Shown: positions 34,027 to 42,657, numbered from the stretch's first letter. The stretch is DNA of 64,000 bases from Bacteriovorax sp037444575 (GCA_037444575.1 JBBIME010000004.1:405077-469076), one strand, 5' to 3'. Numbers and translations: made by a program. Notes: generated from the sequence alone by a model not told the origin.

Positions 34027-35055
34027 TTAGTTTTTACCTAAAGTCTTACCGTCTTGCATATCTTTCATTAAGCTATCAACTTTCATTCCAAGACCAAGTC
34101 CCATGCTAGTTAAAATTTCTTTGATTTCATTCAAAGACTTTCTACCAAAGTTCTTTGTTCTAAGCATTTCGCCTTCTGTTTTTGAAACGAGTTCGTAGAT
34201 ATACTTAATGTTAGCGTTCTGTAAACAGTTTGCTGAACGAACTGAAAGTTCAAGTTCAGATACTGGCTTAAGAAGAGCATTGTTTGTAGGAGATGAAACC
34301 GCAATCGGCTTAGCATCGTGTTTTACAACTTGTTCTTCATCTTCAAATGTTAAGAATACTGCTAATTGATCTCTTAAAATTTTTGCAGCAAATGCAATTG
34401 AATCAGCTGGGTTGATTCCAGAGTTTGTCCATACTTCAAGAGTTAATTTATCGAAGTCAGTTCTCTTACCAACACGTGTGTTTGTAACAGAATAGTTTAC
34501 TCTGTATACAGGTGAGAAAAGAGTATCTAGATAAATCCATCCAACAGGAAGATCATATTCTTCTTTATTGTCTACAGCAGTTACATAACCTTTTCCTCTA
34601 GCAACTTTAAGTTCGATCTTAAGAGATCCACCAGAAGAAATGTTAGCAATAACGTGATTTGGGTTAAGGATTTCAACGTTAGCATTTGTAGTGATGTCTG
34701 AAGCCTTAACTGGCCCTTCACCGCTTTTTTCAAGAACAAGAACAGTATCTTCTTTTCCAGAAATTTTAAATCTAACTTCTTTTAAGTTAAGAATGATTTC
34801 TGAAACTTCTTCTTTTACGTTATTGATTGTTCCGAATTCGTGCTCAACACCCTCAACTCGAATAGCTACAATACCAGCTCCCTGAAGAGAGTTTAGTAGT
34901 ACTCTACGAAGAGAGTTACCAAGAGTTTGTCCATATCCTCTTTCAAGAGGTTTTGCTACGAATTTACCGTAGTCATTTCTTAAACTATCGCTCTCAGCTT
35001 CAAGAGCTACTGGTCTAATCATGCTATTCCAGTTTTTAGCTGTAAAATTATCCAT
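34027..35055 (-). CDS. rpoA: RNA polymerase alpha subunit
   Basis: The 342-residue protein has the N-terminal dimerisation domain (RGYGQTLGNSLRRVLLNS, about 38-55) that starts polymerase assembly. The C-terminal domain SVRSANCLQNANI begins with the Arg that contacts promoter UP elements and activators, and ends with the helix-hairpin-helix stretch FGRKSLNEIKE. AAGGAG precedes the ATG. It follows rpsK by 30 nt; rpsD, which sits between rpsK and rpoA in Escherichia coli, is absent from this position. Confidence 0.98.
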   Translation of the reverse strand: MDNFTAKNWNSMIRPVALEAESDSLRNDYGKFVAKPLERGYGQTLGNSLRRVLLNSLQGAGIVAIRVEGVEHEFGTINNVKEEVSEIILNLKEVRFKISGKEDTVLVLEKSGEGPVKASDITTNANVEILNPNHVIANISSGGSLKIELKVARGKGYVTAVDNKEEYDLPVGWIYLDTLFSPVYRVNYSVTNTRVGKRTDFDKLTLEVWTNSGINPADSIAFAAKILRDQLAVFLTFEDEEQVVKHDAKPIAVSSPTNNALLKPVSELELSVRSANCLQNANIKYIYELVSKTEGEMLRTKNFGRKSLNEIKEILTSMGLGLGMKVDSLMKDMQDGKTLGKN

Positions 35056-35085
35056 TTTAAAGATCTCCTTAAATAGAAATTGTAA

Positions 35086-35469
35086 TTAGACTCTTCTTCT
35101 CTTTGGTGCTCTACAACCATTGTGTGGAATAGGGCTTCTATCAGAAACAGAAACGATTCTAATTCCAGCTCCTAAAAGAGCTCTAATCGCGTTCTCTCTT
35201 CCTGCGCCTGGACCCTTAACTCTTACTTCAACAGAGTTAAGTCCATGCTCAGCAGCTCTCTTAGCAGCTTCTAAAGAAGCAGTTTGAGCAGCAAACGGAG
35301 TAGATTTTTTAGATCCTCTGAATCCTAGCTGACCTGCACTTGCCCAAGCAAGAGCATTCCCTTGTGGATCAGTGAAAGTTACGATTGTATTATTGAACGA
35401 AGCTTGAATATGACAAATTCCGTGCGATACGTTCTTTTTTACTTTTTTCTTAACAACTTTTTTTACCAT
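35086..35469 (-). CDS. rpsK: 30S ribosomal protein S11
   Basis: The 127-residue product shows HIQASFNNTIVTFTDPQGN near the N-terminus and the conserved ending PIPHNGCRAPKRRRV. S11 sits on the 30S platform with S6 and S18 next to the mRNA exit and Shine-Dalgarno helix. It starts with a lysine-rich MVKKVVKKKVKKN stretch, a common variable extension. It lies 18 nt after rpsM and 30 nt before rpoA. Confidence 0.98.
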   Translation of the reverse strand: MVKKVVKKKVKKNVSHGICHIQASFNNTIVTFTDPQGNALAWASAGQLGFRGSKKSTPFAAQTASLEAAKRAAEHGLNSVEVRVKGPGAGRENAIRALLGAGIRIVSVSDRSPIPHNGCRAPKRRRV

Positions 35470-35487
35470 ACAACTTACCTTAATTTA

Positions 35488-35871
35488 TTATTTTAAAGAC
35501 TTGATTGATTTCTTACCAGCAATAGCAACCGCTGGACCTTTTCTTGTTCTAGCGTTTGTATGCGTTCTTTGTCCTCTAACAGGAAGACTTTTCTTATGGC
35601 GAACGCCTCTATAGCAAGCCATATCTTTTAGTCTCTTAATATTTAAGCCAATCTCTCTACGAAGATCCCCTTCTACTACGTGACCTTCTTCAAGATGTTT
35701 TCTGATTAACTGAACTTCTTCTTCACTGATGTCATTGGAACTTTTCTCAGGATCAATTCCTGATTTTGCTAAAACATCCGCTGCTACTTTAGGACCAACG
35801 CCATAAAGAGACTGAAGAGCAATTCTCATTGCTTTATTTCTTGGAATATCTACCCCTAAAATACGTGCCAT
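35488..35871 (-). CDS. rpsM: 30S ribosomal protein S13
   Basis: This 127-residue protein begins MARILGVDIPRNKAMRIALQ and carries the RGQRTHTNARTRKGP block near the end, both characteristic of S13. S13 is in the 30S head, contacts the P-site tRNA and forms bridges to L5 on the 50S. The gene starts 12 nt after the rpmJ stop in the standard alpha-operon order. Confidence 0.98.
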   Translation of the reverse strand: MARILGVDIPRNKAMRIALQSLYGVGPKVAADVLAKSGIDPEKSSNDISEEEVQLIRKHLEEGHVVEGDLRREIGLNIKRLKDMACYRGVRHKKSLPVRGQRTHTNARTRKGPAVAIAGKKSIKSLK

Positions 35872-35883
35872 ATTTACCCCTGA

Positions 35884-36000
35884 TTACCCTTGTCTTTGTT
35901 TATGTTTTGGACTGCTTTTACAAACAACTCTTAAAACACCTTTTCTTTTGATAACTTTGCAATCTTTACAAATAACTTTTACCGAAGCTCTAACTTTCAT
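35884..36000 (-). CDS. rpmJ: 50S ribosomal protein L36, zinc-type
   Basis: A 38-residue frame from the ATG at 36000 to TAA at 35884 reads MKVRASVKVICKDCKVIKRK and continues to a KHKQRQG end. Cys11, Cys14, Cys27 and His32 form the C-C-C-H zinc ribbon of the zinc-containing L36 form. It fills the gap between infA and rpsM, its usual place. L36 supports 23S rRNA near the base of the L7/L12 stalk. Confidence 0.96.
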   Translation of the reverse strand: MKVRASVKVICKDCKVIKRKGVLRVVCKSSPKHKQRQG

Positions 36001-36015
36001 ATATCCCCGCTATAA

Positions 36016-36234
36016 CTACTTACTTCTGTAAGTGATTCTACCTTTAGTTAAGTCATATTTACTTATCTCTACCAGAACCTTGTCACCTGGAAGAATTTTA
36101 ATAAAATGCATACGCATCTTTCCGCTAATGTGAGCAATTATAATATGCCCATTTGGCAGTTTTACGCGAAACTTAGTATTAGGCAAAAGTTCAGTGACCT
36201 CACCTTCAACTTCAATGATATCTTTATCGCTCAT
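36016..36234 (-). CDS. infA: Translation initiation factor IF-1
   Basis: The 72-residue protein is a single OB fold with the IF-1 signatures IEVEGEVTELLPN, FRVKLPNGHIIIAHISGKMR and DKVLVEISKYDLTKGRITYR. IF-1 occupies the ribosomal A site during initiation and assists IF-2 and IF-3. Length is that of the family. It lies 73 nt after adk, a wider gap than its neighbours; the methionine aminopeptidase gene often found between them is absent. Confidence 0.98.
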   Translation of the reverse strand: MSDKDIIEVEGEVTELLPNTKFRVKLPNGHIIIAHISGKMRMHFIKILPGDKVLVEISKYDLTKGRITYRSK

Positions 36235-36307
36235 ATTCCCCTAAAAAAGGATGTATATCCCAAAATAATCTCAATAAAGCAAGTGCTATTTAAGCCTATT
36301 TAATTTG

Positions 36308-36946
36308 TTAACCAATAACTCTTTCTAATGCGTCAAAGACTGTTTTCTCTGGCATAGAAGCATCGATCTCAACCAGCGCGCCTTTTGATTTATAAAAAGC
36401 AAGCATTGGATCTACCGCGTCTGCGAAAATTTTCAAACGATTAGAGACAACTTCGCGAGTGTCATCTTTTCTTTGTTTAAGTGAGTCTGTTGCACCACAC
36501 TTATCGCAAACGTTAGGAACACGAGGTGGCTTAGTTGCAAGATTATAAATCTCCCCACAACTTCCACATGTTCTTCTGTTAACAATTCGGTCTGTTAAAA
36601 TACCGAAGTCAATCTTAAAGAACACAGCCAGTGTTTTTCTTCCTTGTAGTAGTTCAGCCTCAAGCATTTCTGCTTGTGCAATATTCCGTGGGAACCCATC
36701 AAAAATATAGCTAATTTTGTCTACGTCGCAATTAGCTTTTAGGAGGGCCATTACAGTTTTATCGTCTACCAAATCACCTCTGGATAATATGCCAGAGACT
36801 TTTTGGCCAAGTTCAGTACCTTTTGCTATCTCACTTCTCAAGAGATCACCAGTAGAGATGTGCTTAAAGCCTTTCTCTACAAGCTTTGCAGCTTGAGTTC
36901 CTTTCCCAGATCCGGGTGCTCCTAAAATGATTAAATGAGGTTTCAT
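36308..36946 (-). CDS. adk: Adenylate kinase, zinc-lid form
   Basis: The 212-residue protein has the P-loop LGAPGSGKGTQA at 8-19, DGFPRN for nucleotide binding, and a long LID domain. In the LID, CGSCGEIYN and CDKCG provide four cysteines for a structural zinc. It converts ATP plus AMP to two ADP. The four-Cys lid is typical of Gram-positive bacteria and of several deltaproteobacterial-type lineages, not of enterobacteria. Its ATG overlaps the secY stop by one base (TAATG). Confidence 0.97.
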   Translation of the reverse strand: MKPHLIILGAPGSGKGTQAAKLVEKGFKHISTGDLLRSEIAKGTELGQKVSGILSRGDLVDDKTVMALLKANCDVDKISYIFDGFPRNIAQAEMLEAELLQGRKTLAVFFKIDFGILTDRIVNRRTCGSCGEIYNLATKPPRVPNVCDKCGATDSLKQRKDDTREVVSNRLKIFADAVDPMLAFYKSKGALVEIDASMPEKTVFDALERVIG

Positions 36947-38259
36947 TAAAATCTTCTATTAGGGCCGTTATATTTCCCTTTACTCTTAAAAGCTGTTTCA
37001 TATTTATCAGAGTACATAAACGTTTGAACGTTTAACATTACTCTCATGGCAACACTTACCATAATCAAAAGCGATGTCCCTTCAAATCGGCTATGGCTTC
37101 CTGTAATTACTGATGGAAGAATACAAACTACGATTAAAAAGAGTGCGCCGAAAAATGTAACTCTATTAAGAACATAATCTAGATATTCCTGAGTTTTTTG
37201 ACCTGGTCTAATACCTGGAACAAAGGCATTATTTTTTTGTAGCATCTCAGACACCTTTTTAGTTTTAAACTGTATAGGTGCGTAGAAAAACGACATATAA
37301 ATAATAAGAAATGCAAACAATAGGTTAAATAATAATTGTCCAGGCATCAATGATTGATGAATAACATCAACGAAAGGTTTAAGAGGACTAGTTTTTGGAA
37401 CAAAATTAGCAATTGTTGCAGGAGCTGCTAATAACGAACTTGCAAGAATTGGTGGCATAACTCCACCTGTATCTAAGCGAAGAGGCAAATTTTGAGATCC
37501 ACCATAAACTTTGTTATTAACAACTTTTTTAGCATATTGAACGGGTATGTTTCTAAATGAACTTTCAATAAATGAAACAATATATAGTGATAGACAAATA
37601 ATAGCCAAGCCAATCATTAGATTTAGTCCTGACAATTCACCGTTTCTAAAAAGTGTGATTTTCTGGAAAAGTTCAGAAGGAAGCTCTACTGCGATCCCTG
37701 TGAAAATGATCAAAGATACACCATTTTCTAGACCAAACTCAGTAATTCTCTCACCTAGCCAAAGCAAGAACATAGTTCCACCGGCAAGCGTGATCATAGT
37801 TGTTAGTCTAAACAGCATACCAGGTTCATTGATTACAGGTACACCTGTTGGGCTTTTAAAGCTCTCAAAAACGGCAGCCATTCCATAACCTTGAATACAA
37901 CAAAGTACTACTGAAGCATAACGTGTCCATTTCTGAATTTTTTTATGACCTTCACTGTCTTCCTGTAGCTCTTGTATTTGAGGAATTACTTCCCCAAGTA
38001 AGCTGAAGATAATTGAAGTTGTAATATAAGGCATGATCCCTAAAGCAAGGACGGAGAAACGCTTGAATGCGCCACCACTAAATGTATTTACTAGATCAAA
38101 GATGCCACCGCCACCTGATTCAGAAAAATAAGAAGCAATCGCTGACGCATTCACCCCTGGAACCGGAACCTGTGCAGCTAATCTATAAACTAAAAGAAGT
38201 AAAAATGTATAAAAAATTCGCTTTTTTAGTTCCTCTATTTTTCCTTGAGTCGTTGACAT
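36946..38259 (-). CDS. secY: Preprotein translocase subunit SecY
   Basis: The 437-residue membrane protein has the ten-helix SecY pattern, beginning with a cytoplasmic helix and YRLAAQVPVPGVN. The plug region (GGGIFDLVNTFSGGAFKRFS) and LGIMPYITTSII follow, and the cytosolic loops near 250 and 350 include QNLPLRLDTGGVMPPILASS. It forms the protein-conducting channel with SecE (encoded at 63242) and SecG. It follows rplO by 23 nt in the spc operon. Confidence 0.98.
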   Translation of the reverse strand: MSTTQGKIEELKKRIFYTFLLLLVYRLAAQVPVPGVNASAIASYFSESGGGGIFDLVNTFSGGAFKRFSVLALGIMPYITTSIIFSLLGEVIPQIQELQEDSEGHKKIQKWTRYASVVLCCIQGYGMAAVFESFKSPTGVPVINEPGMLFRLTTMITLAGGTMFLLWLGERITEFGLENGVSLIIFTGIAVELPSELFQKITLFRNGELSGLNLMIGLAIICLSLYIVSFIESSFRNIPVQYAKKVVNNKVYGGSQNLPLRLDTGGVMPPILASSLLAAPATIANFVPKTSPLKPFVDVIHQSLMPGQLLFNLLFAFLIIYMSFFYAPIQFKTKKVSEMLQKNNAFVPGIRPGQKTQEYLDYVLNRVTFFGALFLIVVCILPSVITGSHSRFEGTSLLIMVSVAMRVMLNVQTFMYSDKYETAFKSKGKYNGPNRRF

Positions 38260-38282
38260 CTAGAGTCCTTCTTCCTTAAAAA

Positions 38283-38735
38283 CTACTTTACTGTTCCAGA
38301 GCTGTTTTTAATTGATTCAAGAGCTTTCTTTGAAAACTTTGAAACACCTTCAAAATTTAATGATTTAGTTAAAGCAATATTTCCAATTACTTTAATATTT
38401 AAACTTTTTGAAGCACCTGACAATAGTCCTTTTTCAATTAGAGTTTCTCTGTTAACTGTTTCAGACTTAGCGTATTTTGCTTCAATATTTTCCAGTGTAA
38501 CAACTGCGAATGGATCAGCGAATCTAACGTTGTTAAATCCTCTTTTTGGTAAACGCATATATAGTGGAAGGTTGTTACCTTCAAAACCTGTTCTCACATG
38601 TCCACTTTTTCTAGCTTTTTGTCCTTTGTGACCTTTACCAGCTTGAGTACCTTGGCCAGAACCTTGACCACGGCCAATTCTCTTAGTCGCTTTATTTGCA
38701 CCTTTTGGGCTTTGTAAATTATTTAACGTCAACAT
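38283..38735 (-). CDS. rplO: 50S ribosomal protein L15
   Basis: This 150-residue protein has the glycine-rich basic N-terminal tail RIGRGQGSGQGTQAGKGHKG that threads into 23S rRNA and the block PLYMRLPKRGFNN. L15 helps late 50S assembly. It stands between rpmD and secY as in most bacteria, and its length is typical. Confidence 0.98.
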   Translation of the reverse strand: MLTLNNLQSPKGANKATKRIGRGQGSGQGTQAGKGHKGQKARKSGHVRTGFEGNNLPLYMRLPKRGFNNVRFADPFAVVTLENIEAKYAKSETVNRETLIEKGLLSGASKSLNIKVIGNIALTKSLNFEGVSKFSKKALESIKNSSGTVK

Positions 38736-38769
38736 AAGTATTCCTTTTAAATTCTAAATCGCTAACTAG

Positions 38770-38958
38770 TTATTCTTGAACTTCTAGCATGTGGATAATT
38801 TTTTTGATCATTCCTCTTACGCTTGGAGTGTTCTCTAGCTCAGAAGTTTGGCCAACTTTTCTTAACCCTAAACCACGAACGTTCGCTTGAACGCCTTTTG
38901 TAGTACCAGGTAGTCCCTTAACAAGTTTTACTTTTATTTTTGATGATGTCTTAGCCAT
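38770..38958 (-). CDS. rpmD: 50S ribosomal protein L30
   Basis: The 62-residue protein has the L30 pattern: IKVKLVKGLPGTTKGVQANV, then GLRKVGQTSELENTPSVRGM and a final MIKKIIHMLEV. The family is usually about 60 residues. L30 is a small 23S-binding protein and is missing in some phyla, so its presence is a modest taxonomic marker. It lies 14 nt after rpsE. Confidence 0.97.
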   Translation of the reverse strand: MAKTSSKIKVKLVKGLPGTTKGVQANVRGLGLRKVGQTSELENTPSVRGMIKKIIHMLEVQE

Positions 38959-38972
38959 AAAATTTCCCGCTA

Positions 38973-39566
38973 TTAATTTTTAACTCTTAAGCCCTTTACG
39001 TTTTTATCTCTGCTAACTGCAATTTGCTCAACAGATCTAAGACTTTTAAGGGCCTTGAAAGTTGCTTTAACTACGTTATGAGGGTTATTACCACGTAATG
39101 ATTTTGTTAAAATGTTATGTACACCTGCAAGTTCAAGAATCGAACGACAAGCACCTGCCGCTTTTACCCCTGTTCCGTTCGCAGCTGGCTTGAATAGGAT
39201 TTTTCCCGCATCAAACTCGCCAAGAATTTCATGAGGAATTGTTCCGCCATCTAACGGTACAGTAATCATATTTTTATAGGCTTCTTGAGTTGCTTTTCTA
39301 ATTGCTTCAGGTACTTCTTTTGCTTTCCCTAAACCATAACCAACTTTACCTTTTTTATCGCCAACAATCATAAGTGCAGAGAATGAAAATCTTCTACCAC
39401 CCTTAACAACTTTTGCAACTCTATTAACTGCAACAACGCGCTCTTCAAGTTCTCCACCTTGCGCTGGAGCTTTTTTCTTAGGAGCTGGGGCACCTTTTCT
39501 CTTGCCACCTTTTTTATCGCCCGCTTCAGATTCAAATTCTTCAATTACAGAAATTTCTTCAGACAT
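38973..39566 (-). CDS. rpsE: 30S ribosomal protein S5 with N-terminal extension
   Basis: The S5 core begins near residue 39 (ELEERVVAVNRVAKVVKGGR) and includes the double-stranded RNA-binding segment SALMIVGDKKGKVGYGLGKA. S5 works with S4 in decoding fidelity. At 197 residues it exceeds the usual 165 or so because of an N-terminal extension: an acidic stretch followed by a Lys/Pro/Ala-rich one (KKGGKRKGAPAPKKKAPAQ). The ATG at 39566 has a proper ribosome site (AGGAG), so the extension is likely translated. Confidence 0.97.
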   Translation of the reverse strand: MSEEISVIEEFESEAGDKKGGKRKGAPAPKKKAPAQGGELEERVVAVNRVAKVVKGGRRFSFSALMIVGDKKGKVGYGLGKAKEVPEAIRKATQEAYKNMITVPLDGGTIPHEILGEFDAGKILFKPAANGTGVKAAGACRSILELAGVHNILTKSLRGNNPHNVVKATFKALKSLRSVEQIAVSRDKNVKGLRVKN

Positions 39567-39574
39567 ATTATCTC

Positions 39575-39949
39575 CTAAACCTGGATTCCGCTTTCTCTAA
39601 TACTCTGTACAAGTGCTGCGATAACACCTGTATACTTATATCCTGCTCTATCAAATACTGCAGCATTAAGATTTTTAGACTTCAATACTGTAGCTACTTT
39701 AGCTCCAACTTTTTTAGCACCTTCAATATTACAACTTTCACCTGCAGCATTTTTACCAAATGTACTTACAGTGAACAAGCTTACTGACTTTGTGTCATCA
39801 ATAACTTGAACTGAAATATGCTTATTAGACTTCATTGCAACAATACGTGGTCTCTCAGTTGTTCCACTGATTTTGTTTCTGATCGACAGTCTCTTTCTTT
39901 GTCTCTGAAGATCTTTCTTATTTACAACTTTTCCGTAACTCTTTCTCAT
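39575..39949 (-). CDS. rplR: 50S ribosomal protein L18
   Basis: This 124-residue protein carries RKRLSIRNKISGTTERPR and the C-terminal VFDRAGYKYTGVIAALVQS, the L18 signatures. With L5 and L25 it binds 5S rRNA and anchors it in the central protuberance. Eight nt separate it from rpsE downstream. Confidence 0.98.
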   Translation of the reverse strand: MRKSYGKVVNKKDLQRQRKRLSIRNKISGTTERPRIVAMKSNKHISVQVIDDTKSVSLFTVSTFGKNAAGESCNIEGAKKVGAKVATVLKSKNLNAAVFDRAGYKYTGVIAALVQSIRESGIQV

Positions 39950-39975
39950 ATAATGATCCCACTATAAGTAATTAA

Positions 39976-40518
39976 TTATTTACCTTTACCACCAGCTTTA
40001 CCAGCTTTTCTAATAATTTTCTCATCAAGATACTTAACGCCTTTCCCTTTATACGGCTCAGGCTCTCTGAAAGATCTAACTTTAGCTGCAACTTGACCAA
40101 CTAGTTCTTTATTCGACCCTTCAATATCAATTTGGTTCTTGTTAACTTTAGCAGTAATTCCTGCTGGAAGTGGAAAGTCAATTGTATGAGAGTATCCCAA
40201 GCTTAAGTTAAGTGTACTACCACTAACTGCTGCCTTGTAACCAACACCGTTGAACTCAAGTGATTTAACAAAACCTGCACTAACCCCAACAACCATATTG
40301 TTGACTAGCGTGCGAGCTGTTCCCCACTGAGACCAAGCTGATGCAGAGTCATCCTTAGGTGAAATAGTAATTGTTTTACCTTCCATCTTTGCAACAACAT
40401 TGTCGTTAAGCTTATGAGTTAAAGTACCTTTCACACCTTTAACTGTAACAACACCATTCGTGATGTTTACTTCTACTTTTTCTGGAATATTAACTGGCAC
40501 TTTTCCGATACGTGACAT
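39976..40518 (-). CDS. rplF: 50S ribosomal protein L6
   Basis: The 180-residue protein begins MSRIGKVPVNIPEKVEV and shows the duplicated L6 fold. The ending EPEPYKGKGVKYLDEKIIRKAGKAGG is diagnostic. L6 sits near the factor-binding site and sarcin-ricin loop. It lies 14 nt after rpsH and 26 nt before rplR, in spc-operon order. Confidence 0.98.
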   Translation of the reverse strand: MSRIGKVPVNIPEKVEVNITNGVVTVKGVKGTLTHKLNDNVVAKMEGKTITISPKDDSASAWSQWGTARTLVNNMVVGVSAGFVKSLEFNGVGYKAAVSGSTLNLSLGYSHTIDFPLPAGITAKVNKNQIDIEGSNKELVGQVAAKVRSFREPEPYKGKGVKYLDEKIIRKAGKAGGKGK

Positions 40519-40532
40519 GACCTAATCTCCTA

Positions 40533-40916
40533 CTACCAAACGTTGCAGAGAACTTCTCCGCCAACTTTATTTTTCTTAGCTTCGCGAGATGACATAACAC
40601 CCTTAGAAGTAGAAACGATTGAAACACCAAGACCACTCATTACTCTCGCGAAAGAGTCATAGCTGCTATATCTTCTTAAGCCTGGTCTAGAAACACGAGA
40701 TAAACCAACAATCGCACCTTCTTTTAGAGCAACTTTGATTTTGATATCGTTTGGCGCTTTAGCAACAATTTTAAAAGACTTGATATAACCTTCATCCTTT
40801 AAAACTTTACAAATAGCTGCTTGAATTTTACTTGCAGGAAATTCAACTTTTTCATGGCCTGCACTAACGCCGTTTCTGATCACGGTTAACATGTTTGAGA
40901 TTGGATCTGTTTGCAT
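40533..40916 (-). CDS. rpsH: 30S ribosomal protein S8
   Basis: The product is 127 residues: MQTDPISNMLTVIRNG at the start and the signature STSKGVMSSREAKKNKVGG followed by EVLCNVW at the end. S8 is a primary 16S rRNA binder, and in Escherichia coli it also represses the spc operon by binding near rplE; no such site was identified here. Confidence 0.98.
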   Translation of the reverse strand: MQTDPISNMLTVIRNGVSAGHEKVEFPASKIQAAICKVLKDEGYIKSFKIVAKAPNDIKIKVALKEGAIVGLSRVSRPGLRRYSSYDSFARVMSGLGVSIVSTSKGVMSSREAKKNKVGGEVLCNVW

Positions 40917-40939
40917 ATATCGTCCTCTTAATCCTTAAA

Positions 40940-41125
40940 TTACCAGCTAGACTTAGTTACACCAGGAACCATTCCCTTTAGAGAAAGATTTCTGAAGCAA
41001 ACTCTACATAGTTTAAACATTCTAATGAAAGCTCTTGGTCTACCACAGTGCTCACATCTGTTTCTATGTCTTACTTGAAATTTTGGTTTCTTATTATTTG
41101 CAATAATTTTAGCTAATCTAGCCAT
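40940..41125 (-). CDS. rpsN: 30S ribosomal protein S14, zinc-type
   Basis: The 61-residue product is the short zinc form (S14 type Z), with CEHCGRP and CRVCF giving four cysteine ligands. The long zinc-free form of enterobacteria is about 100 residues. S14 completes the 30S head. With the zinc forms of L36 and adenylate kinase, it shows that the core genes here use zinc ribbons. It lies 12 nt after rplE. Confidence 0.97.
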   Translation of the reverse strand: MARLAKIIANNKKPKFQVRHRNRCEHCGRPRAFIRMFKLCRVCFRNLSLKGMVPGVTKSSW

Positions 41126-41137
41126 TTAACTTCTCCG

Positions 41138-41677
41138 TTATTTTCTAAAAGGCATTCCAATCAATGTTAAAAGCTCTCTTCCTTCGTCGTTTGTTTCTGC
41201 TGTTGTAACGATGGAAATTCCCAGACCTCTAATTTTATCGATCTTGTCGTAGTTGATCTCTGGAAAGATAATTTGCTCTTTTAAACCAAGAGTGTAATTC
41301 CCTTTTCCATCAAAACCTTTTGAAGATACACCTCTAAAGTCTCTTACGCGAGGAAGAGAGATTGAGATTAATCTATCAAGGAATTCATACATTTTTTCGC
41401 CTCTTAAAGTAACCGAAGCTCCTAACGGCATCCCTGCTCTTACCTTAAACGAAGCGATTGAAGTTTTTGCTCTTGCAACAACTGGCTTTTGTCCAGTAAT
41501 CGCTCCAAGGTCATTCACAATCGAATCAACAACTTTTGAATTTGAAACTGCATCTTTAGTTACACAGTTAACAACGATTTTTTCAATCTTTGGAATCATG
41601 TGAACGTTTGTGTACCCAAATTTTTTAACTAATGCAGGAACAACTTCTTTTTTATATATTTCTTTCATTCTGCTCAT
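41138..41677 (-). CDS. rplE: 50S ribosomal protein L5
   Basis: The 179-residue protein includes NVHMIPKIEKIVVN, GQKPVVARAKTSIASFKVR and RDFRGVSSKGFDGKGNY, all L5 signatures, and ends with TTAETNDEGRELLTLIGMPF. L5 binds 5S rRNA and bridges to S13 and the P-site tRNA. The ATG at 41677 has AGGG 7 nt upstream; a second ATG three codons later is less well placed. Confidence 0.98.
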   Translation of the reverse strand: MSRMKEIYKKEVVPALVKKFGYTNVHMIPKIEKIVVNCVTKDAVSNSKVVDSIVNDLGAITGQKPVVARAKTSIASFKVRAGMPLGASVTLRGEKMYEFLDRLISISLPRVRDFRGVSSKGFDGKGNYTLGLKEQIIFPEINYDKIDKIRGLGISIVTTAETNDEGRELLTLIGMPFRK

Positions 41678-41689
41678 AAATAATCCCTA

Positions 41690-42001
41690 TTAAATTACAG
41701 CACCACATTTCTTTGAAGTTCTAGATTTTTTATTATCTTTTCCAACAACAAATTTAACTTTTGTTGGTTTTTTTGTTTTTGGGCTGATTAAAGAAACATT
41801 GCTTGAATCTATTGGTAGATTCTTAGTAACAAAACCACCTTCTGGATTTTGTTGGCTTGGCTTAATGGCTCTTTTTACTTCGTTCACGCCTTCAACTGTA
41901 AGCTTGTTTGTTTTTCTGTTGAAAGAAGTGATTTTTCCAACCTTTCCAGCATTTTTTCCTGTTGTAACAACTACTTCATCATTAACTTTTAATTTTTTCA
42001 T
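41690..42001 (-). CDS. rplX: 50S ribosomal protein L24
   Basis: A 103-residue protein starts with a KOW motif (KVNDEVVVTTGKNAGKVGKI) and has the GVNEVKRAIKPSQQNPEGG loop of L24, which starts 50S assembly at the 5' domain of 23S rRNA. The C-terminal end is lysine-rich. It lies 12 nt before rplE and 17 nt after rplN. Confidence 0.97.
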   Translation of the reverse strand: MKKLKVNDEVVVTTGKNAGKVGKITSFNRKTNKLTVEGVNEVKRAIKPSQQNPEGGFVTKNLPIDSSNVSLISPKTKKPTKVKFVVGKDNKKSRTSKKCGAVI

Positions 42002-42018
42002 AAATTTACCTTAAAAAC

Positions 42019-42387
42019 TTATAGTACTTCTGGAGCGAGTGAACAAATTTTTGTAAAGTTTTTCGCTCTTAACTCTCTAGCTACTGGGCCAAAAATACGA
42101 GTCCCAACAGGCTCGTTTGCATTGTTAATGATAACTACGCTATTAGTGTCGAATTGAATGTATGAACCATCTTCTCTTCTAACAGGGTATACTGTTCTAA
42201 CAATGACAGCCTTCTTAACGTCGCCTTTTTTAACTTTTCCACCAGTAACAGCTTGTTGAACTGCAACTACAATAATATCTCCAACTCCTGCAGAGGTTCT
42301 CTTTGAACCACCAAGAACTTTGAAACATCTAACTACTTTTGCTCCAGAGTTGTCTGCGACCTCTAGATTAGTTTGCATTTGGATCAT
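42019..42387 (-). CDS. rplN: 50S ribosomal protein L14
   Basis: The 122-residue protein contains LEVADNSGAKVVRCFKVLGG and NEPVGTRIFGPVARELR, the L14 hallmarks. L14 lies at the 30S interface and contacts 16S rRNA, and it is the docking site of the silencing factor RsfS. The length is exactly that of most bacteria. It is 11 nt from rpsQ. Confidence 0.98.
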   Translation of the reverse strand: MIQMQTNLEVADNSGAKVVRCFKVLGGSKRTSAGVGDIIVVAVQQAVTGGKVKKGDVKKAVIVRTVYPVRREDGSYIQFDTNSVVIINNANEPVGTRIFGPVARELRAKNFTKICSLAPEVL

Positions 42388-42398
42388 AACTTTATCCC

Positions 42399-42647
42399 TT
42401 AGTTAACTTTAAACAATTCCCATTTTTTTAGTTTCGAATACGGACGAGATTCAATAATGGTCACTGAATCACCGATTTTTGCTTTAGAAGCTTCATCGTG
42501 CACGTGATACTTTTTAGATGTGCTTACAAATTTACTATAAACAGCATCTTTAAATCTTCTCGTTACTTTAACAACAATTGTTTTTTCGTTTTTGTCACTT
42601 ACAACAATTCCATCAAGTGTTTTTTTAAATGTTTTTTCTTGGCTCAT
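42399..42647 (-). CDS. rpsQ: 30S ribosomal protein S17
   Basis: This 82-residue OB-fold protein has DGIVVSDKNEKTIVVKVTRR, the KYHVHDE segment and GDSVTIIESRPYSKLKKWEL, matching S17. It is a primary binder of the 16S 5' domain. Ten nt separate it from rpmC and eleven from rplN. Confidence 0.98.
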   Translation of the reverse strand: MSQEKTFKKTLDGIVVSDKNEKTIVVKVTRRFKDAVYSKFVSTSKKYHVHDEASKAKIGDSVTIIESRPYSKLKKWELFKVN

Positions 42648-42657
42648 TTCAAATACC

